From Thaumasiovibrio sp043421945 (lineage in GTDB: Bacteria > Pseudomonadota > Gammaproteobacteria > Enterobacterales > Vibrionaceae): a DNA stretch of 31,098 bases. Each line of letters opens with the position of its first letter. The stretch's first letter is position 1. Shown one piece after another: positions 25,388 through 31,098 of this stretch. Below the pieces are notes generated by a model. That model saw only the letters and a program-made list of their open reading frames with translations, did not search any database and was not told where the DNA came from. The stretch spans positions 1-31,098 of the forward strand of contig JBHOGO010000056.1 in the NCBI GenBank assembly GCA_043421945.1, written 5' to 3'. Made by a program: the position numbers and the translations under genes.

Positions 25388-26728
25388 ATGAGTGCTGTTC
25401 TTCACCGCCATTGCTCAGGTGTATTACCCACTGTCGACCGAGGAGAAGGTGTTTACCTCTATGATGTTGATGGTAACAAGTATCTAGATGCATGCGGTGG
25501 TGCTGCCGTGTCTAGCTTAGGGCATCAACACCCCGAACTTATTTCCAGTGTCCAGTCACAACTAACTCGAATAGCTTATGCACATACCGGCTTTTTTACG
25601 TCACCTCCAGCTGAGCAATTAGCAGCAAAATTAGCTAATTATGCTGGTGAGTCGTTTAGTCATACTTACTTAGTTTCTGGTGGCTCAGAAGCTGTCGAAT
25701 CTGCGATTAAACTTGCGAGGCAATACTATGTCGAGCAGGGGAAATTGAATAAATCCCACATTATTGCGCGTCGCCAGAGCTTTCACGGTAATACGCTGGG
25801 CGCATTAGCGAATGGGGGAAATCAGTGGCGAAGGGCAATGTTTTCCCCTCTATTCCAATCAGCATCGTTAATTTCTCCTTGTTATGCTTATCGGGAGAAG
25901 CAAGAAGGTGAATCCGAAGCCTCATATGGGCTTAGGGTAGCTCAAGAACTGGAAACAGAGATATTAAATGTTGGCGCTGATCGTGTGATGGCATTTATTG
26001 CTGAGCCTGTCGTTGGCGCAACGGGAGGGGCGATACCCGCAGTCGATGGTTACTTTCAGCGCATTAGAGATATTTGTGATCGGTATGATGTGTTATTGAT
26101 ATTAGATGAAGTGATGTGTGGCGTAGGTCGTACTGGAACAATGTTCGCTTTTGAGCAGTTAGGCGTTACCCCCGACATGGTGACAGTAGCGAAAGGACTT
26201 AGTGGGGGGAGTCAGCCATTGGGCGCTGTTGTTATTCAGCGAGCCATCGTCGATATGATAGCCAATGGTAGTGGTTTTTTTCAGCATGGGCATACCTTTA
26301 TTGCACATGCAACAGCTTGCGCTGCAGGTTGTGCAACGCTCGATATTATCGAAAAAGAAGCGTTACTGAATAATGTAAAACTTCGTGGAGAGCAACTACA
26401 ACAGCGTTTGAAGAAAAGGTTATTAGCGCATCCTCATGTGGGTGATATCCGAGGAGTAGGTTTACTCATTGGGATTGAGTTGGTGGAAAATCGAAAGACG
26501 AAAGCCCCTTTCCCTAGCGAAATACCGCTAGCAGCTCAAATAAAACGTGAGGCGATGAATAATGGCTTAATGTGTTACCCAATGGGAGGAACGATTGACG
26601 GGCGCGACGGGCATCATATCTTACTTGCTCCGCCTTATATTATTTCTGAAGAGCAGCTTGGCGAGCTGGTGAATAAGCTCTTGAAAACATTAGAGACAGT
26701 GTTAGAGGAGTTAAAATGCCTGCCGTAA
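25388..26728 (+). CDS. class III (omega-type) PLP-dependent aminotransferase
   Basis: Cytoplasmic PLP enzyme of the acetylornithine/BioA-like class III transaminases, 446 residues. Seen landmarks: YLDACGGAAVSSLGH near the N terminus, VSGGSEAVESAIKLAR (phosphate-binding loop, about 96-111), QSFHGNTLGAL, ILDEVMCGVGRTG with D240 contacting the PLP ring nitrogen, VAKGLSGG with K269 as the PLP lysine, and HGHTFIAHATACAAG. Such enzymes move an amino group from omega- or beta-amino acids or amines to a keto acid. ATG 25388 follows AAGGAAGG. The stop overlaps the start of the next gene by 13 bases. The pairing with a beta-keto acid cleavage enzyme suggests a beta-amino compound as substrate; that is inference. 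Confidence 0.9.
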   Translation: MSAVLHRHCSGVLPTVDRGEGVYLYDVDGNKYLDACGGAAVSSLGHQHPELISSVQSQLTRIAYAHTGFFTSPPAEQLAAKLANYAGESFSHTYLVSGGSEAVESAIKLARQYYVEQGKLNKSHIIARRQSFHGNTLGALANGGNQWRRAMFSPLFQSASLISPCYAYREKQEGESEASYGLRVAQELETEILNVGADRVMAFIAEPVVGATGGAIPAVDGYFQRIRDICDRYDVLLILDEVMCGVGRTGTMFAFEQLGVTPDMVTVAKGLSGGSQPLGAVVIQRAIVDMIANGSGFFQHGHTFIAHATACAAGCATLDIIEKEALLNNVKLRGEQLQQRLKKRLLAHPHVGDIRGVGLLIGIELVENRKTKAPFPSEIPLAAQIKREAMNNGLMCYPMGGTIDGRDGHHILLAPPYIISEEQLGELVNKLLKTLETVLEELKCLP

Positions 26729-27534
26729 TCGTTGCGCCCAATGGGGCAAGAAAGAATAAGAAGGATCATCCAGCATTACCGATGACATTATTAGAAATGA
26801 CGGCCGAAGCAATATCTTATGCGCAAGCTGGTGTGACGATGATTCATGTCCATGTAAGGGATTGCTACGGTGAACATTCACTTGACTTAGAGCTGAACCA
26901 AAAGTGGGCGAATCAACTGCAGAAAGCAGTAGGTAAGGAGATGATAGTTCAATTGACGACTGAATCTATTGGCCGGTACTCACCCAATGAAATTGCCACG
27001 TTTATTGAAAATATCCAGGTACCAGCATTGTCTATTGCGATTAAAGAGCTTTTGCCCTCGGTAGTACATTATGTCGATGGAACGGCAGCATTGATGTCTG
27101 CCATGCGAAGAGGGACACTCATTCAATATATTGTTTACACACCTCAGGAGTTAGCACTTTATAAAATATTAGTGAGTACAGGTGTTATCCCGAGCGCTTC
27201 TCATCATTTACTACTCGTCTTAGGGAAACACAGTACCTCCCAGCAAGCAGAACCCAATGATTTGTCAGCATTTGATGTGACAGATCTAAACGTGCCTTGG
27301 GCAGTGTGTGCATTTGGTCAACAGGAGCTGGCGTGCTTGGTCAAAACAATAGATTTAGGTGGGGATGTGAGAATTGGATTTGAAAATAATCTTTATACCG
27401 CCAATGGTGACCTAGCGATTAATAACTTGGCACAAATAGAAGCACTAAAATCCGCCATTAAAGACAGGCAAAAATGTATAAAAAGTGGTGCTGAATACAC
27501 AATATTCCTCAAAAATAGGGCATTGGCCTCGTAA
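26716..27534 (+). CDS. BKACE-family (DUF849) beta-keto acid cleavage enzyme
   Basis: TIM-barrel zinc enzyme of the DUF849/BKACE family, 272 residues, as usual for the family. Its known members (such as Kce, 3-keto-5-aminohexanoate cleavage enzyme) react a beta-keto acid with acetyl-CoA to give acetoacetate and a new CoA ester. The zinc motif HVHVRD (H44, H46) and GFENN (E223) are present, along with APNGARKNK at the N terminus. GAGGAG lies 5 bases before ATG 26716, inside the end of the aminotransferase gene; the 13-base overlap means coupled translation. The natural substrate is unknown: the family is broad, and the neighbours point to the keto product of the aminotransferase. Confidence 0.88.
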   Translation: MPAVIVAPNGARKNKKDHPALPMTLLEMTAEAISYAQAGVTMIHVHVRDCYGEHSLDLELNQKWANQLQKAVGKEMIVQLTTESIGRYSPNEIATFIENIQVPALSIAIKELLPSVVHYVDGTAALMSAMRRGTLIQYIVYTPQELALYKILVSTGVIPSASHHLLLVLGKHSTSQQAEPNDLSAFDVTDLNVPWAVCAFGQQELACLVKTIDLGGDVRIGFENNLYTANGDLAINNLAQIEALKSAIKDRQKCIKSGAEYTIFLKNRALAS

Positions 27535-27612
27535 TCTATTCGTATTTATGGCAAATATCATGATTGTGCGCTAAATGTTAAATGTGTTAACTGTATGATA
27601 AGGCTGTAGGTT

Positions 27613-27631
27613 TACACTGAAGTTGAGTGTA
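27613..27631. promoter_or_regulatory. 19-bp dyad upstream of the TAXI gene
   Basis: TACACT and AGTGTA are exact reverse complements around 7 bases. The dyad sits about 78 bases upstream of the start codon, in the 174-base gap after the BKACE gene. It could be an operator, or a weak structure; no promoter pair could be fixed around it. Confidence 0.3.
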
Positions 27632-27708
27632 CGTTGTTGAAATACGGCATGAAGCAGTCACTAAGAAATATCACAACACAATCGTCATGACGAAATTAAG
27701 GGAAAAGT

Positions 27709-28674
27709 ATGAAGGTATTCAAAACAGCATGTATTGCATTGGGGCTTTTCGGTGCAATGGCTGGCACGTCAGCATCAGCTCAAGAATTTGTGACCATCGG
27801 AACTGGTGGTGTTACAGGTGTTTACTATCCTACGGGTGGTGCAATTTGTCGATTAGTCAATAAAACTCGTAAAGAACATGGTATTCGTTGCTCTGTTGAG
27901 AGTACTGGCGGATCTGTTTATAACATCAATACTATTCGAGCTGGTGAGTTGGATCTTGGTATAGCGCAATCAGATTGGCAATTCCATGCATACAATGGTT
28001 CAAGTAAATTTGAAACAGCAGGACCATATAAAGACTTACGTGCTGTGTTCTCAATTCACCCAGAACCATTTACGGTAGTAGCTCGCGCAGACTCTGGTAT
28101 TAAAAGCTTTGAAGACTTAAAAGGTAAACGCGTTAATATTGGTAACCCAGGCTCAGGGCAACGTGGGACGATGGAAGTACTGATGGCTGAGTTAGGCTGG
28201 ACAATGGATGACTTTAGGTTAGCGTCGGAACTTAAGGCATCTGAGCAGTCGAAAGCACTCTGTGATAACAAAATTGATGCGATGATCTACACCGTTGGAC
28301 ACCCAAGTGGTGCAATCAAAGAGGCGACAACTTCGTGTGAAAGTGTCATTGTTGAAGTGAGTGGAGAAGCCGTTTCTAAACTGATTAATGATAACAGCTT
28401 TTATCGTGTAGCGACTATCCCTGGTGGAATGTATAAGGGGAATGACGGAGATGTACAAACGTTTGGTGTAGGGGCGACCTTCGTAAGTTCAACAGGCGTT
28501 GATGCTGATATTATGTATGAAATTGTTAAAGCTGTATTTACTAACTTAGATGATTTCAAGCGCTTACACCCAGCATTTAATAACCTTGAAGCTCCACAGA
28601 TGGTTAAAGATGGTTTATCTGCACCCCTCCATGATGGAGCCGCAAAATACTATAAAGAAGCAGGCCTAATGTAA
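27709..28674 (+). CDS. TAXI-family TRAP transporter periplasmic binding protein
   Basis: Periplasmic solute-binding protein of the TAXI (TRAP-associated extracytoplasmic immunogenic) family, 321 residues. The signal peptide MKVFKTACIALGLFGAMAGT ends after SASA, and the mature protein starts with the family signature VTIGTGGVTGVYYPTGGAIC. Other family runs are RCSVESTGGSVYNINTIRAGELDLGIAQSD, VNIGNPGSGQRGTMEVLM and LCDNKIDAMIYTVGHPSGAI. ATG 27709 follows AAGGGA. TAXI proteins normally feed a fused TRAP membrane subunit, but none is present between here and the window end, so the transporter must be encoded elsewhere or the protein has a sensing role. The ligand is unknown; known TAXI ligands include glutamate-like compounds. 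A strong terminator follows. Confidence 0.93.
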   Translation: MKVFKTACIALGLFGAMAGTSASAQEFVTIGTGGVTGVYYPTGGAICRLVNKTRKEHGIRCSVESTGGSVYNINTIRAGELDLGIAQSDWQFHAYNGSSKFETAGPYKDLRAVFSIHPEPFTVVARADSGIKSFEDLKGKRVNIGNPGSGQRGTMEVLMAELGWTMDDFRLASELKASEQSKALCDNKIDAMIYTVGHPSGAIKEATTSCESVIVEVSGEAVSKLINDNSFYRVATIPGGMYKGNDGDVQTFGVGATFVSSTGVDADIMYEIVKAVFTNLDDFKRLHPAFNNLEAPQMVKDGLSAPLHDGAAKYYKEAGLM

Positions 28675-28710
28675 ATTAGCCGCAGTACTTTATTGTCCAT
28701 ATTGAGGTTG

Positions 28711-28745
28711 AGGCGCTACCCTCATAATAAGGTAGCGCCTTTTTT
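28711..28745 (+). terminator. strong rho-independent terminator after the TAXI gene
   Basis: AGGCGCTACC (28711-28720) and GGTAGCGCCT (28731-28740) form a perfect 10-bp stem with a 10-base loop, followed by five further T. This ends the aminotransferase-BKACE-TAXI transcript and separates it from the LytS-type genes. Confidence 0.95.
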
Positions 28746-29217
28746 GTACTTATCCTTAATTTACAACATATAAAAGCATTACCTTTTCCCTGTTTATACT
28801 GCTTATTGACCATTTACTCGCGTTATTTCCCTTTTGTCGCATTCTCATGAAAACGACTAAATTTCTCGTTAATCTACACTCTAAAGCTACAGGAAAGCGC
28901 TCAAGAAAAATGATTATTCATTGTTGATGCGCCGTCATATTCTCAGTCGTGATAAGTCTTAAGGCAACGAAAATGGCAAAGACTAAATCGCTAGCTATTT
29001 ATGGGAAGTCGTTGCTATACATTAAGCATACACGTACAGAGGAGCACCCGAGTACGATACTGCATGGTAGACAAAAAAATAATACAACTTCAGTATCGTA
29101 CTCGGTAAGGCTATGCGTTCGAAAAATACTGGCCAAAGAGTCAGTAAATAATATATTTACTTTCTAAACTATGCGAGACACCTTGCATATATAACGAGAG
29201 TTGGCAGGAAATAGTTG
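28746..29217 (+). other. long gene-free leader upstream of the LytS-type kinase
   Basis: About 470 bases with no protein-like open frame. The one short frame inside it (28949-29167) has no ribosome-binding site and crosses the large inverted repeat. The stretch presumably holds the promoter of the kinase and its leader; no convincing -35/-10 pair was found. The main structure is the 15-bp inverted repeat at 29048-29105. Confidence 0.5.
29048..29105. repeat. perfect 15-bp inverted repeat with 28-base spacer upstream of the LytS-type gene
   Basis: CCGAGTACGATACTG (29048-29062) and its exact reverse complement (29091-29105) flank 28 bases rich in A. Each arm also contains its own small dyad, AGTA-N3-TACT. 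No T-run follows. This could be a pair of operator sites bound by a regulator that loops the DNA, an RNA hairpin in the leader about 110 bases before the start codon, or the ends of a small mobile element remnant. I do not recognise it. Confidence 0.75.
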
Positions 29218-30357
29218 ATGTTGAATACTAAAAGGAGAGAGATTGATGAGATATATGAAGATAAATTAGTCTCGCAACGGCGTCGACGAAGGAGCCCTGT
29301 GTATAGCGCAGATGTTCAATTCAAATGGCTGCAAAGCTTATTGGTTACAACCTTGTTCTGTATTGCCATTGCCATCACGACAATGTCAGTTTGGCCAGCC
29401 TCAATGTGGGTACACTTAGCAATAAGTTTTGGCTTTGGCTATAGCGCTGTAGGGGTTGCAAGATTCACGTTGTTGTTGAACCCAAATATGCCGTTTCGTA
29501 GGGTTAATGCTATCTCCGTTGTGGCGTCAATGGTCGTTGGTACAACCAATGCCTATTGTTGGCTCCAATGGGGGCGTGTGGTTAACGCCGCTCAAGAGAT
29601 GAAACCGGTATTATTTCTCGGCGTTTTGTTCACGGCTATTTGCTATTACTACTTCTATTCTCATGATAAACATATTACATCACAACGCGCTATTGAACGG
29701 GCGAGACGTCAGCAAAGCGAACATGAAAAAGCACTGCTCTTAAGTCAACTACAACAGCTACAAAGCCAAATTGAACCCCATTTCCTTTTTAACACTTTGG
29801 CAAATATTTGCGTACTTGTTGATAGTGACGCAAGAAAAGCAAAAGTCATGCTTGAAAAATTAACCGCGTTACTCAGAGTAACACTCAGAAAGAGCAGGGC
29901 TCTGCTTGTTGACGTTGATGAGGAAGTTGAGTTAGTCAGCTGCTACCTTTCCATACAAAAAGTAAGGCTAGGCGAGCGTTTAAATCACCGGTTAGATATT
30001 GAACTGGGAGGTCGAGTGATTAATATTCCCCCAATGTTACTTCAACCGTTGGTTGAAAATGCGGTAATACACGGCATCGAACCGAAAGCAGATGGGGGGG
30101 AAATCGTAGTAAAGTTATACGTCGAAGGTGAAAAATTATGGATTATCGTAAAAGATACAGGGATTGGTTTTCAGGACGCACATAGCTATCATGGGCATGG
30201 CATTGGGTTAGCAAATATTAAAGACCGTTTATATCGTCTATTTGACGGGAGAGCCAAACTGTCGATTAGGGAAAATAATGATACTGGTGTTATTGCAGAG
30301 ATAGTAATGCCTATAGATAAAGGATCGATTGCTATTTCTACTGATAGCAGGAGTTAA
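29218..30357 (+). CDS. LytS/YehU-type sensor histidine kinase
   Basis: Inner-membrane sensor kinase of the LytS family (His_kinase domain PF06580), 379 residues. A basic cytoplasmic start (with SQRRRRRSP) is followed by about four TM helices between residues 35 and 150, without a large periplasmic domain. A short coiled coil (RARRQQSEHEKALLLSQLQQ) then leads to the phospho-acceptor motif QIEPHFLFNTLANI. The ATP-binding part has PPMLLQPLVENAVIHGI, VKDTGIGF and GHGIGLANIKDRL. ATG 29218 has AGGAA 7 bases upstream; TTG 29215 is a worse start. Only 2 bases separate its stop from the response-regulator gene. Family members usually signal to LytTR regulators, and the partner next door is of this type but broken. 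Confidence 0.9.
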   Translation: MLNTKRREIDEIYEDKLVSQRRRRRSPVYSADVQFKWLQSLLVTTLFCIAIAITTMSVWPASMWVHLAISFGFGYSAVGVARFTLLLNPNMPFRRVNAISVVASMVVGTTNAYCWLQWGRVVNAAQEMKPVLFLGVLFTAICYYYFYSHDKHITSQRAIERARRQQSEHEKALLLSQLQQLQSQIEPHFLFNTLANICVLVDSDARKAKVMLEKLTALLRVTLRKSRALLVDVDEEVELVSCYLSIQKVRLGERLNHRLDIELGGRVINIPPMLLQPLVENAVIHGIEPKADGGEIVVKLYVEGEKLWIIVKDTGIGFQDAHSYHGHGIGLANIKDRLYRLFDGRAKLSIRENNDTGVIAEIVMPIDKGSIAISTDSRS

Positions 30358-30359
30358 AA

Positions 30360-30904
30360 ATGAACCCAACAGCGGTTATAGCTGATGATGAACCATTGCT
30401 ACGTCTTCATTTAAAACAAATGTTAGGAGATATTTGGCCTGAATTAGACATTGTTGGTGTGGCAGAGAATGGGGCTCAGGCACTATTGCTAATTGAAAAA
30501 AGAAGCCTGATGTCTCTTTCCTTGATATTCGTATGCCTGAAATTGATGGTATGACCTTAGCGAGTATGTTTCAAAAAAGACAGATTGAAACCAATGTTGT
30601 TTTCACTACTGCTTATGATGAGTATGCTGTAGAAGCCTTTGAGGCTAATGCAATTGACTACTTACTTAAACCATTAAGTGTTATTCGTTTAGAAAAAAAC
30701 TGCAAAAAAATTCAGGCGCGTTTAAAGACATCCCCCTCCCAAGATTATGATAGATTACTTTCTGAACTGACAAGGTATAGCTCTGTCAATAATAAACCGA
30801 AACTAAAATGGATTAAGGCAGTAAAGCAGGAAGAAGTGCACTTAATACCAATTAACGAAGTATCGTACTTTAAAGCTGAAGATAAATATGTATCCGTTTT
30901 TCAA
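30360..30904 (+). pseudogene. frameshifted and truncated LytTR-family response regulator
   Basis: Starts at ATG 30360 behind AGGAG, 2 bases after the kinase gene. The receiver begins normally (AVIADDEPLLRLHL, ENGAQALLLIE), but the frame runs off into a stop at 30552-30554. One frame over (-1), from about 30503, it resumes as KPDVSFLDIRMPEIDGM, with the phospho-acceptor aspartate, then VVFTTAYDEYAVEAFEANAIDYLLKP and the start of a LytTR DNA-binding domain (KAVKQEEVHLIPINEVSYFKAEDKYVSVF). The break lies in an A-run of six (30496-30501); seven A would restore the frame. LytTR similarity then stops near 30904, about one third into the domain. It is a pseudogene unless the frameshift is a sequencing error or phase variation. 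Confidence 0.8.
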
Positions 30905-31098
30905 AGCACCCATCTTGGTACTCATGAAGAGTACCAGGGCATCCGCATGAGTGGTTATGATTTAGCCATCGATGCAATCCCAGCAGCCAATACTTTCTCT
31001 AAAAAAGTAGGATTCATCATGCAACGCTTTTGTTTCATAGGGACGCTAATCTTTGTTGGCTCTGCTCTGAGCATATTTAGTGACATGTGCCTCAGTCC
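30905..31098. other. unidentified sequence replacing the end of the regulator gene
   Basis: From about 30905 the reading frame stays open to the window edge, but the residues no longer resemble LytTR. By hand count, GC rises from about 33% in the 90 bases before 30901 to about 49% in the 90 bases after 30904. A hairpin TGGTACTC-ATGAA-GAGTACCA lies just inside the new sequence, near 30913-30933. This suggests the edge of an inserted element or a rearrangement junction. I recognise no transposase in the part that is visible. Confidence 0.5.
31019..31098 (+). CDS. possible start of a secreted or membrane protein (partial, cut by window edge)
   Basis: ATG 31019 has TAGGA 6 bases upstream and begins MQRFCFIGTLIFVGSALSIF, a short basic start and a hydrophobic stretch like a signal peptide or first TM helix. 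The frame is open to the window end. It lies in the unidentified sequence after the regulator junction. Too little is visible to name a family. Confidence 0.35.
   Translation, partial: MQRFCFIGTLIFVGSALSIFSDMCLS

Noticed and set aside
28949..29167. A 72-residue open frame in the leader of the LytS-type gene
   Set aside because: No ribosome-binding site, unprotein-like composition, and it runs across the 15-bp inverted repeat.
30495..30505. Programmed -1 frameshift site in the response regulator
   Set aside because: The zero-frame codons around the A-run do not form the A-AAA-AAG heptamer, and the gene is also damaged downstream, so decay or a sequencing error is simpler. Not fully excluded.
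30360..30554. A complete 64-residue protein after the LytS-type kinase
   Set aside because: Its first 45 residues are the start of a receiver domain, and conserved receiver motifs continue in the -1 frame, so it is a frameshifted regulator, not a small gene.

Overview
The window reads as chromosomal DNA of a marine gammaproteobacterium, most likely Vibrionaceae. The udp, rlmI, mgsA, focA and helD products look like close relatives of the enteric proteins, and there are a VC1899-type (DUF1887) protein and a VC0807-type membrane protein, both families I know from Vibrio. I could not compare genomes, so the genus (Vibrio, Photobacterium, Enterovibrio, Grimontia) is open. No rRNA, tRNA, CRISPR array or complete insertion sequence was found.

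Layout. (1) 1-3620: a possible end of an upstream gene, short tandem repeats, then a compact operon of a DASS/SLC13 anion transporter, a soluble histidine kinase with an N-terminal cyclic-nucleotide-binding-like domain, and a stand-alone receiver protein. (2) 3631-6045: a ZntA-type metal-exporting ATPase behind a MerR-family-like promoter and a perfect 14-bp hairpin. (3) 6261-7028: udp. (4) 7119-8952, minus strand: a small outer-membrane-type barrel protein and a CARF-nuclease of the DUF1887/Card1 family with no CRISPR system nearby. (5) 9195-18707: the block yccS / helD / mgsA / yccT / rlmI, in the same gene order as in E. coli, but with two extra nuclease-type genes (DEDDh exonuclease, EEP-family hydrolase) and the tail of a GNAT acetyltransferase between mgsA and yccT. 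(6) 18966-24150: a membrane-bound GGDEF-EAL protein with a degenerate GGDEF site, focA, ygjP, a VC0807-type membrane protein and a small YdcH/DUF465 protein. (7) 24215-28674: a LysR regulator divergent from an aminotransferase, a beta-keto acid cleavage enzyme (BKACE/DUF849) and a TAXI periplasmic binding protein, which together look like an unassigned catabolic module for an amino compound. (8) 28675-31098: a long leader with a perfect 15-bp inverted repeat, a LytS-type sensor kinase, and a LytTR-type response regulator that is broken twice: by a one-base frameshift in an A-run, and by replacement of most of its DNA-binding domain with unrelated, less AT-rich sequence at the window edge.

The items most worth follow-up are the aminotransferase-BKACE-TAXI module, the CARF nuclease without CRISPR, the broken LytS/LytR pair with its unusual leader, and the transporter-kinase-receiver operon.
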